DNA of 64,000 nucleotides from Saprospiraceae bacterium (GTDB taxonomy: Bacteria > Bacteroidota > Bacteroidia > Chitinophagales > Saprospiraceae), in the NCBI GenBank assembly GCA_016714785.1, contig JADKCC010000002.1, positions 310,001-374,000 on the forward strand. Direction: 5' to 3'. Both the position numbers and the translations under genes were made by a program. Every line of letters begins with the position of its first letter. Positions within the stretch are counted from its first letter, which is position 1. This document shows positions 56,701 through 62,279 of the stretch, piece after piece. The notes beneath the pieces are model-generated. The model was given only the letters and a program-made list of their open reading frames with translations. It was not told the origin of the DNA and did not search any database.

Positions 56701-58299
56701 TCATCTAAGGACAATTCAAAACTCGATAAAAATGTAGAGAAGGAAGCACTCGTAGATCAAAATGATGATAAAAAGAAGGGCAAAGAGGAAAAGAAGAACG
56801 ACACACCAAAGGATCCGTCCATGACGGAGAGGGTACTTCTTAGACCACTTATGATGGTAAGGTCTGTAAAGATAAATCTTAAAGATGATAGAACCACTAA
56901 CATACCAGGTTTTATGCCACAGTCTAATTTACTTGGATTGAGTGAAGGATTTACTGCGCCAGGATGGGATTTTGTAGCTGGCGTACAACCTAGAATAACG
57001 GGTGAAAATAATTGGCTGTATAAAAATCAGGATTGGTTTAATACAAGTACAAAATTTAATGATGGATTGATTCAAACAAAACGGCAAACTTTTGACGCCA
57101 AATTGTTGGTAGAGCCATTTAAAGATTTTAGTGTTGACGTAACATTTAAGAAAAACTATCAGGAAACACATAATGAGGTATTCCGAACAACGAAAGATTC
57201 GGGTGGAGAATTTTTGCAATTGGCAAGATTTGATGTAGGTTCTTACGATGCATCTTTTTATTCACTCAACACATTGTTTGACAATAGTTTAGGTCTATAC
57301 AATCAGTTTAAAGACAATAGAGAGGTGATATCCAGAAGACTTCCTAACATAGGAAACCCAGGAGTGCACCCTTCCGATCCAGCTTATGCAGGTGGTTATG
57401 GGCCTACACATACTAGTGTGACGGTACCAGCATTTATTGCAGCATATACCCGACAATCAGCTTTTGATATTGATCTCGATCAACAGAAGGTATTTGCGAG
57501 CAATACTTATATACCAAAACCTAATTGGCAATTAAATTATACAGGGTTAGGAAAATTGAAGATGTTTAAAAAGCATTTTAGCAACATTACCATCAAACAT
57601 GGTTATTCATCCACAATAAGAGTAAGTAGATTTGAGACTTCCCCATTATTTGATGCTGATTCTCCATTTACAGAGCTTTCGCCCAATAGCAATTATTATT
57701 CCCGATTAGAAGTACCTTCCGTTAGTATTCAAGAACAATTTGTGCCAGTATTAGGAGTAAGTATTAAAACAATCAAAGATCTAAAGTTCGATTTTGATTT
57801 CAAAATGACAAGATCTTTGGAGCTAGGTATCACACAACTTAGAGAAAATAAAGCCAAAGAAATCACGGTTGGCGCTGGATATGTTATTAAAAACTTTAAG
57901 GCATTTGGTAAAAAGAAAAAGAAAAACACCAAAAAGAAGAAAAAAACTGATGTGGATGAGCCAGAAGACGGTGAAAGTGCCAAGAAGGATGGAGGATTGT
58001 TGTCAAAATTAATAAAAAATAATAGTACTTCCGCCCAAGGTAGAGATGTTAGGATAAATCTTAGTTACTCTCTTAGAGATGATGTTTCACAGATTTATGA
58101 TTTACTTTCAGGTATAGATGCACAGGCAGATCGTGGTCAAAAAACCATTAAGTTAAATCCTACTGTAGAGTATGATGTCAATAAAAATCTCGCATTAAGA
58201 TTTTATTTTGATTATGCTAGGACGGTGCCAAGAACGACACTTTCATTCCCAACCACCACCATTAGATCTGGTGTGACGTTGAGATTTAGTATCAACTAG
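50707..58299 (+). CDS. sprA: SprA (Sov), giant outer-membrane channel of the type IX secretion system
   Basis: 2530 residues forming the largest known type of single-chain outer-membrane barrel, the exit pore for T9SS cargo and gliding adhesins. A signal peptide (QSFLIIFLVTSVVCALFA) opens the protein. Family landmarks are spread along it: NIQPQGSVDLSVGW, KMNVNGKIGKKLDLDFNYDT, LRLTGLVSQQKSKSNN, RNRVGDPQ-like repeats (LDRLNRVGDPQSDGFFDYI), YEIDYSLGRLRIINPAF, GKIFDGEVWVNELRVTG, and a barrel end of TTTIRSGVTLRFSIN. Lys-rich low-complexity stretches (about residues 1990-2045 and 2395-2430) lie between barrel strands. I chose ATG 50707 over a GTG at 50695. Downstream there is no gcvH, the usual neighbour, but an accessory island. 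Confidence 0.96.
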   Translation: MNVKQSFLIIFLVTSVVCALFAKLPSRNLADPYTTDIRMISNVTLDTIPLVDRKGDYITDKQNNPFDITTKEIVQKVEYDPISGQYVIMEKIGNEYYRTPTYMTFEEYMAYIAAEQEKQYFSTLAGIKSDKKSRSGRIDPMDKVDLTNSLIDRLFGGTEVNIQPQGSVDLSVGWLYSRREDPNLPINAQRQSQPDFPTPLIKMNVNGKIGKKLDLDFNYDTQSTFDFDRQIKLAFDSDAFSEDDIIKKIEAGNVSLPLRGNLIQGAQSLFGLKTELQFGRLRLTGLVSQQKSKSNNIKIENGVSVQEFMITPNEYDENRHFFLSHYNRSVYEKSLENIPYIGTSHQIAQIEVWISDDRPEYQDNSSMVAAIADLAEPDKTKWTGINVPTELTNAIDKDDNDIFLPYNEVNDIYAKIKRARNIQDIDEVAKQLEGPSFGLKRTRDFELFRGRRLNSSEFTYHPKLGTISLNIRLRPNQVLGVAYNYYYTSNGDEVYQVGQISNNSVLPGNQTDTTRIEPPKVHFVKLLKSTNQVTTSPMWDLMMKNVYNLRTSSINQQDFEFDIFYEDDRSDGSLKRYMPDYPLTYVPILQLLNLDRLNRVGDPQSDGFFDYIPGVTVIEKTGSVVIPVLEPFGSHFTKENIIKNLPDRLKDAPITDALLDKYKYQQLYDTTVATTAHTGLIKNKFRMVGKVKSTASNGEIYLGPFVPQGSVRVNAGGKQLVEGQDYEIDYSLGRLRIINPAFLAQGTPINVSFEDNSVFSLQQKVMMGLRAEYQFSKKSSLGATFLRLSERPITQKVNIGDDPIKNRIFGLDYNYNNEAPWISKLVDKLPFYSTAEKSNINFTAEVAGILPGHANGINLEYKDSKGKTVIEDQGIANLDDFEGAITNLNLGGFNANQWSLASTPSEASFDKGKFKETKLDNNLAYNANRALINWSALDLGTTRTTQDLTNPYTRVIQQTELFTNRQVQPGQQQLFTFDLSYYPSERGPYNFDSKDGIKVGDFSSAGIEVINNQFIKLNDPKSRWGGIQRYFQNSDFETANYESIEFWMLNPFMSRGDTIGHAPNEEGKIVINLGSVSEDVMKDNLLYFENAMPTTQRKVPTTNTVFGRATVSIPLVNGFDIQEGEAQDLGFDGMNNAQESQKYQSWLSQNDLASIPEIVSDPSNDDFKFFNSVSTADVPSLLDRMKKFNGPEGNAPLNNGNTQSEFVRGNRYPDTEDINNNKTLDQTEAFYEYVINVKRLPGTNELDTSALKYFRQTTIVTAKNGSQEKWYRVQIPINAPDATIGGIQGFRGIQFMRMYMTDFETPKTFRLADFQLQRSIWRKQPIICNSDAIVRVDSTEFSIDDVGIEENSGKLPFNYKTPAGAIRTRAFGQLATLLQDERSMAFKFKRLSGDCEVSISKLANVNLALYKRLQMFVHAENVIDLIGKNIINDREISIIVRLGKDFPVDGAPAAIQADNNYYEYELPLKMSVVGDSAKANIWPDHNYINIPLDSLLALRRFRIQNSINSRSIIEMPVNPEKGDIVRMVGNPSLGAVKVIHLAVKNRSKGKIFDGEVWVNELRVTGYNEEFAWAAQSRLQVQMADLGELNFAANYSSNGFGGLDKRLHERSREEKFQYDIAANIDAGKLLPKALKLTVPVYTQYQKTYITPEFDPIDQDIRVKDKLDLISDAAKRDSIAEVAREEITIKTFNLTNVKINSGGTGKPWSPSNLGISYAYTENTMSNPIIKEDKNTTRSLGLDYVFARKSSYIEPLKFIKVKALKILSDFNFSLLPSNFSFTSRMIDQSNRRTFRQPVIPIYAFDDNRFNWERNYVLDWDLTKSLRFGYRANTNSIVDQLRYVGVEDRLDARDLVDEKGSKFDENGRLYRDIVNETDDPNYYRNKNLKTLGRSKNYQHNVSLNYKLPFKSIPILDWITAAADYKGEYAWDAGSLITIDTEPQPDGTLLGNTIRNGQNASVNMTFDFTKLYNKSSYLKSIETGKASRKTNKQTTNTSRQRTISSKDNSKLDKNVEKEALVDQNDDKKKGKEEKKNDTPKDPSMTERVLLRPLMMVRSVKINLKDDRTTNIPGFMPQSNLLGLSEGFTAPGWDFVAGVQPRITGENNWLYKNQDWFNTSTKFNDGLIQTKRQTFDAKLLVEPFKDFSVDVTFKKNYQETHNEVFRTTKDSGGEFLQLARFDVGSYDASFYSLNTLFDNSLGLYNQFKDNREVISRRLPNIGNPGVHPSDPAYAGGYGPTHTSVTVPAFIAAYTRQSAFDIDLDQQKVFASNTYIPKPNWQLNYTGLGKLKMFKKHFSNITIKHGYSSTIRVSRFETSPLFDADSPFTELSPNSNYYSRLEVPSVSIQEQFVPVLGVSIKTIKDLKFDFDFKMTRSLELGITQLRENKAKEITVGAGYVIKNFKAFGKKKKKNTKKKKKTDVDEPEDGESAKKDGGLLSKLIKNNSTSAQGRDVRINLSYSLRDDVSQIYDLLSGIDAQADRGQKTIKLNPTVEYDVNKNLALRFYFDYARTVPRTTLSFPTTTIRSGVTLRFSIN

Positions 58300-58405
58300 T
58301 ATTCAAATTATTTTGGGATAAGTTTTTAAAGTTTTGTTTGTTCTATTTCAGAGGTGCAAACAGCAATCGACACTTTGACAGAGGCGAAAGAAGTTGTTTA
58401 TCACT

Positions 58406-58448
58406 AATCCTCAATACCTCCCATCCTTACAAAAGGCAGCTTCTCCAT
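58406..58448 (-). repeat. dnaE 3'-end fragment, copy 1
   Basis: In the dnaE sense it reads ATGGAGAAGCTGCC, then TTTTGTAAGGATGGGAGG, then TATTGA: the last 38 or so bases of the dnaE gene at 62188, with CTG for CTA and one T missing. Copy 2 has both of the same differences. It lies between sprA and the kelch gene. Confidence 0.85.
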
Positions 58449-58495
58449 GTTTCTAAATTTTAAATGCGATCACAATTTTGAATTTATATGTATCT

Positions 58496-59863
58496 TTAAT
58501 TTTTTAGTACCCTTTTCACAAAGGTGAGATTATTTGAAGTTTTCAATAATAGGGAATAAAATCCAACAGGTAAATGACTAATATTTATTTCATTATTCTT
58601 TCCTTCTAAAACCATATTTCCAAGATTATCAAACAAACAATAACTAACAATATCGTTTAAAAATGACTCATATTTTATCAAGTCATTTCCTGGATTAGGG
58701 TAAATTATTATATCGTTTTTATCAGTTGAAACAAATTCTGTTGAACTGGTTAAATTATCAAATATAAATATTTCTTTAGAATACTTATTATTTTGGTCCT
58801 CATCTACTCCGCCTGCGATATAGAGTTTATCTTTATAAGTAAATACTGAAGCAAACTTAATTATATTAGGAATACCAATAATTTCCCATTTATCAGTTTC
58901 AAAATCAAAAATATATATCCTAGGAAACCTGTCACCAGCAAAGATAGCCCTGTTACCAATAATCGAACCTTTTAACCTAACTAATCCCGAAAAATTTGCG
59001 GTGGCCTCCAATGTATAAGGTTGATCTATAGTTAAATTTTTAAAATCAACTTTGACAATTGTATTTCTATCGCCCGCACCCACTAACAATTCATCTTTAT
59101 TTACCAATAAAATGGGGTCGCTAATAGCCATAGGTAAGTTTAATTCTTTACTTGTGTTTGATATGAGATCAAATATTTCCAGCTTATTAGAAAAATCATT
59201 AAAACCACCAGCAATTATTATTTTATTATCGTGATATGCGACTGTTGGTGATCTACGAGCTCTTGTTAGCGTGGCACTAGACCAATTATCAGTTTGAACA
59301 TTATATATATAAATCTTATTGGAAAAGGTATCACCAGTATTTCCACCGATAAAAAATATCTGATCATTTGACCTACAAATTGAAAAATTAGATTCCTTAA
59401 CAGGAAATGCTAGTTTAGTTACTTTTTTTGAAATCAAATCGTAGATGCCAATACTATCTTTTTGACCGTAAGAATATACTTTGTCGTCTTTAATTTCTAC
59501 TAATTTTCCACCCACTCTCGAATCCTTAGCATCGTACCATTTATTTAATACTTTATCATAAACATATAAGTCTCTCAAACTTAAATTGACTCCAAATAAG
59601 TTATAAAATAATGAGTATTTTTTACTTGATGCTGTTGATGCGCTGCTAAATGCATCTGAGTTTGTATATTTCTGCTGGGTTTTTACTCCGTTTGTTATAT
59701 TATAAAAATCTACCACATCAGTGTCTGCTCCACCTACAAACATAATAGTATCTCCAATAAAATCATAAGCTATGCCCGATCTGGCTTGACTTAAGTTTTC
59801 AATTTTAAATTGAGATTTTGCTACAAATGGGATAAGTAATAATATTATGATTTTGATATTCAT
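58496..59863 (-). CDS. Kelch-repeat secreted protein with T9SS sorting domain
   Basis: 455 residues. A signal peptide (IIILLLIPFVAKSQ) is followed by kelch-type beta-propeller blades, each with a hydrophobic strand and a double Gly: GDTIMFVGGADTD, DQIFFIGGNTGDTF, NKIIIAGGFNDFSNKLEIFDL, DELLVGAGDRNT, DKLYIAGGVDEDQNNKYSKEIFIFD. It ends in a type A T9SS sorting domain (IIYPNPGNDLIKYES ... LPVGFYSLLLKTSNNLTFVKRVLKN), so SprA should export it. I chose ATG 59863 (MNIKIIIL) over an in-frame start at 59890, which gives an odd N-terminus. It is the sole gene of island module A, flanked on both sides by dnaE 3'-end fragments, which suggests acquisition as a unit. The ligand is unknown. Confidence 0.88.
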   Translation of the reverse strand: MNIKIIILLLIPFVAKSQFKIENLSQARSGIAYDFIGDTIMFVGGADTDVVDFYNITNGVKTQQKYTNSDAFSSASTASSKKYSLFYNLFGVNLSLRDLYVYDKVLNKWYDAKDSRVGGKLVEIKDDKVYSYGQKDSIGIYDLISKKVTKLAFPVKESNFSICRSNDQIFFIGGNTGDTFSNKIYIYNVQTDNWSSATLTRARRSPTVAYHDNKIIIAGGFNDFSNKLEIFDLISNTSKELNLPMAISDPILLVNKDELLVGAGDRNTIVKVDFKNLTIDQPYTLEATANFSGLVRLKGSIIGNRAIFAGDRFPRIYIFDFETDKWEIIGIPNIIKFASVFTYKDKLYIAGGVDEDQNNKYSKEIFIFDNLTSSTEFVSTDKNDIIIYPNPGNDLIKYESFLNDIVSYCLFDNLGNMVLEGKNNEINISHLPVGFYSLLLKTSNNLTFVKRVLKN

Positions 59864-59971
59864 GTTGGTGGTAGGTTTAAAAAAGTGCAAATTTAATAAT
59901 GTTTTGCATATATGCTCAATGGTCCTTGTAATTTTTGAAAGTAATTATTTTCCAAAAAGCCTCGCAAATCA

Positions 59972-60062
59972 TCAATACCTCCCATCCTTACAAAAGGCAG
60001 CTTCTCCATCTTACTTACTTCCAGGCTTGCGAAGCCAAAATCATTCACTACCTTATCTAATG
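59972..60062 (-). repeat. dnaE 3'-end fragment, copy 2
   Basis: About 91 bases match the last 92 of dnaE. By eye 11 positions differ, one being a lost T. In reading frame it encodes KVVNDFGFASLEVSKMEKLPFV, against KVVDDFGFASLEVSKMEKLPFV in dnaE. Six changed codons are synonymous (Val, Ala, Ser, Val, Ser, Leu) and only two change the residue. This indicates descent from a once functional dnaE allele rather than decay of a local duplicate. Confidence 0.9.
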
Positions 60063-60077
60063 TGTTGGATTTTAATA

Positions 60078-60125
60078 AATAATTCACAATTCATGAATCG
60101 TGAATTGTGAATTATTGTATATTTG
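60078..60125 (+). promoter_or_regulatory. Palindromic operator plus -7 box of the HTH/nucleotidyltransferase pair
   Basis: AATAATTCACAATTCA (60078-60093) and TGAATTGTGAATTATT (60101-60116) form a perfect 16-bp inverted repeat with a seven-base centre. The -7 box TATATTTG (60118-60125) abuts it, and the ATG lies four bases further (60130), so the transcript should be leaderless. This is a fitting binding site for an autoregulating HTH antitoxin. No -33 TTTG is seen. Confidence 0.7.
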
Positions 60126-60129
60126 TGCT

Positions 60130-60621
60130 ATGAAAAGGCAAGATATATTGATATTAATTTGGCTTTGTTTACAAAACAAAAAACCATCACAAAAGGAAAT
60201 CTCTGAGAAATTGGATATTAGCCGAGCAGCAGTATCCTATTCCATAGATCGATGTATAGGTCTAAATATATTGGACAAAAAAAAATATCAGGTGAGAAAA
60301 CAGGCGTTACTAGAGTTTATTTTCTATGGATTGCCTTACATTTATCCGGCTACGGCAGGTAGTATTGTAAAAGGAATTCCTACCGGTGCAAGTGCCTACC
60401 CACTTAATCAATCATTTTCACTAGATCCTGGCTATGTATGGCCAACTGAAAATGCTACACATTCAGGAATGGAAATAGAGCCACTTTATCCCTCCATTCC
60501 CGCCATTGTTCTCGATGAGCCACGTCTCTATGAAGTTTGTGCTCTTGTAGATGCTATTAGAATAGGCCACACCAGAGAGAAAGTGGAAGCATATCGACTT
60601 TTAAAGGAAATAATAAAATGA
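60130..60621 (+). CDS. Winged helix-turn-helix regulator, antitoxin-like partner of a nucleotidyltransferase
   Basis: 163 residues. The N-terminal winged HTH (about 5-60) reads DILILIWLCLQNKKPSQKEISEKLDISRAAVSYSIDRCIGLNIL. The C-terminal part, with FYGLPYIYPATAGSIVKGIPTGASAYPLN, YVWPTENATHSGMEIEPLYPSIPAIVLDEPRLYEVCALVDAIRIG, matches my memory of a widespread regulator family always paired with a nucleotidyltransferase gene; this recollection was not checked by search. Its stop overlaps the next start as ATGA, so the two are translationally coupled. A palindrome sits directly upstream of the promoter. A 10-codon-longer start (60100) lies inside the palindrome and is rejected. Confidence 0.82.
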   Translation: MKRQDILILIWLCLQNKKPSQKEISEKLDISRAAVSYSIDRCIGLNILDKKKYQVRKQALLEFIFYGLPYIYPATAGSIVKGIPTGASAYPLNQSFSLDPGYVWPTENATHSGMEIEPLYPSIPAIVLDEPRLYEVCALVDAIRIGHTREKVEAYRLLKEIIK

Positions 60622-61322
60622 GTCATCATTACAATTTATTGAGAATTGCTACAGTGGCAAAAGCATTGGCTGAACTAAATAAAGATGTAGTCTTAGTGGG
60701 TGGAGCTGTTGTTTCGCTATACAGTCAAAAACCACATCTAATTGATCTAAGGGTGAAGGATGATATAGATGTCATAATTGAAATTGCAAATAGAGGGAAA
60801 TATATATTATTGCAGGAAAGGTTGAGAACATTAGGGTTTACTGAAGATGTTGAGTCAAATATAATTTGCAGATGGAAGGTGCAAGGTATTATTGTTGATA
60901 TCATGCCAAATGATGCCGACATACTTGGCTTTTCCAACCCATGGTATGATGAAGGATATAGAAACAGAATAGAAACATCTGCAAGGGACCAAGAAATACA
61001 AATTTTTACTGCTCCATATTTTATCGCCTCTAAGTTAGTTGCACTCAATTCCAGATTGGATGGCGATCGATTGTTTGATTGGAGATGGAGTAGAGATTTT
61101 GAGGACATAATGAAAATAATTTCAGAAATTGATCTGTTTGATGAAAGCACGTTTATGTCAAAAGAATTGAAAGACTTCATTAAATCCGCTTTTGACAGTT
61201 TTCGCAATGACTTAAATTTTCTCGAAGAAGCCATCTCGGCCAACTTAAGACCTCCATTTTACACGGATCGTGACATTGAACTCATCATAGATAAAATAAT
61301 CCTTATTGCGGATGAACTGTAA
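60618..61322 (+). CDS. Nucleotidyltransferase of AbiEii/MNT type, possible toxin
   Basis: 234 residues with a pol-beta-type nucleotidyltransferase core. The Gly-Gly of the nucleotide-binding turn is at 28-29 (VLVGGAVVSLYS), the metal-binding pair Asp49/Asp51 in KDDIDVIIE, and a likely third carboxylate in GIIVDIMPND (about residue 97). The rest is helical (PYFIASKLVALNSRL, DWRWSRDFEDIMKIISEI). The distinct spacing between G-G and D-x-D, with the ATGA overlap to an HTH gene, matches type IV-like AbiE/MenT toxin-antitoxin pairs that modify tRNA or proteins and often act in phage defence. Activity here is inference. It ends inside the start of the next lipoprotein gene. Confidence 0.85.
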   Translation: MSHHYNLLRIATVAKALAELNKDVVLVGGAVVSLYSQKPHLIDLRVKDDIDVIIEIANRGKYILLQERLRTLGFTEDVESNIICRWKVQGIIVDIMPNDADILGFSNPWYDEGYRNRIETSARDQEIQIFTAPYFIASKLVALNSRLDGDRLFDWRWSRDFEDIMKIISEIDLFDESTFMSKELKDFIKSAFDSFRNDLNFLEEAISANLRPPFYTDRDIELIIDKIILIADEL

Positions 61323-62133
61323 ATATGTTATAACCCATTTAATGTTTTGCTTTAGTCTAACTTGCATTTTGAATATCAGTTCGTGCAAACAAGCTAATGA
61401 CAACAAAACTGAAGTTCAAGAAGTAAATATGGATGTACCTGATGAATCACTTTTAGTTCAAGAAGCAGCAATAACGGAAACAGACGCAAAAATTGAATCC
61501 GCAACCATTGATTTTACTTCTAAGAAAGATGTATTCTTGGACTCAATACAATTATATTATTGTGACTCATATTATGATCATGAGTCATTTTTTCACTTTT
61601 ATTATAAAGGGGAAAGATATACTCAGGAAATATACTTTGCTGGAACAGACGATAATTTTTCTATAAAGCACATGAATAAAGATAAATATCTTGATATCGT
61701 TTATGAGAATAGCAGTGCATCTGGTCAGGGTTGTTTAGCGCAAGACATATTTATTTTTGATCATGTTCTAAAGAAATATCTGAGAAATGATATTTTATCA
61801 GCTGGATGCTATATAGGTTACAATCATAAATATGACGTTTACTCTGGATATTCAAGAGGTAGCGGTCAAATGGGACCTTGGTACTTTAACTTATTCAAGT
61901 TGCAGAGAGACACGATTTCAGTATTTGAAAGTCTTTTAGAAGAGAGTGAGGTAATTTTTACTGACCCAGATAGTTTAAATCGAATGATCAAAATGAAATA
62001 CACTCATTTTTGTCATGGAGATACTATAATTTATGAAGGATTGGATGAATTTGATGTTAATAAAGATATCTGGATGAGTCAAGTATACGATCCAAATACA
62101 AGATGCCAATTTATCAAACAAGATAGAAAATAA
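61312..62133 (+). CDS. Uncharacterised lipoprotein in the accessory island
   Basis: About 273 residues. The signal region ends in a lipobox-like LNISSCKQ. If ATG 61312 is used the gene overlaps the nucleotidyltransferase by 11 bases; ATG 61342 (MFCFSLTCIL) also gives a good signal. After an acidic linker, the mature domain contains KDVFLDSIQLYYCDSYYDHESFFHFYYKGERYTQ and a repeated FG-GAP-like hint (KDKYLDIVYENSSASGQGCL), then YSGYSRGSGQMGPWYFNLFKL. I do not recognise a family. Position suggests it was acquired together with the HTH/nucleotidyltransferase pair, but a role in immunity is not shown. Confidence 0.7.
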   Translation: MNCKYVITHLMFCFSLTCILNISSCKQANDNKTEVQEVNMDVPDESLLVQEAAITETDAKIESATIDFTSKKDVFLDSIQLYYCDSYYDHESFFHFYYKGERYTQEIYFAGTDDNFSIKHMNKDKYLDIVYENSSASGQGCLAQDIFIFDHVLKKYLRNDILSAGCYIGYNHKYDVYSGYSRGSGQMGPWYFNLFKLQRDTISVFESLLEESEVIFTDPDSLNRMIKMKYTHFCHGDTIIYEGLDEFDVNKDIWMSQVYDPNTRCQFIKQDRK

Positions 62134-62187
62134 CGAATGCCCCAATTTTCTTTTTCGTAATTCACACATTCGTAATTCGTAATTATC

Positions 62188-62279
62188 TCAATACCTCCCA
62201 TCCTTAACAAAAGGTAGCTTCTCCATCTTGCTCACTTCCAGACTCGCGAAGCCAAAATCATCGACTACCTTGCCTAATA
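62188..62279 (-). repeat. dnaE 3' end, copy 3 (resident gene terminus)
   Basis: The last 92 bases of the intact dnaE frame, the reference for copies 1 and 2. The boundary of homology with the island is exactly at the stop codon (TATTGA). Just beyond lie short AATTCGTAATTCGTAATTA repeats (about 62159-62184), similar in style to the palindrome at the other end of module B. Confidence 0.85.

Noticed and set aside
59893..60087. 64-codon minus-strand frame containing KVVNDFGFASLEVSKMEKLPFV
   Set aside because: Not a gene; it is the dnaE 3'-end fragment (copy 2) read in frame and running into unrelated sequence.
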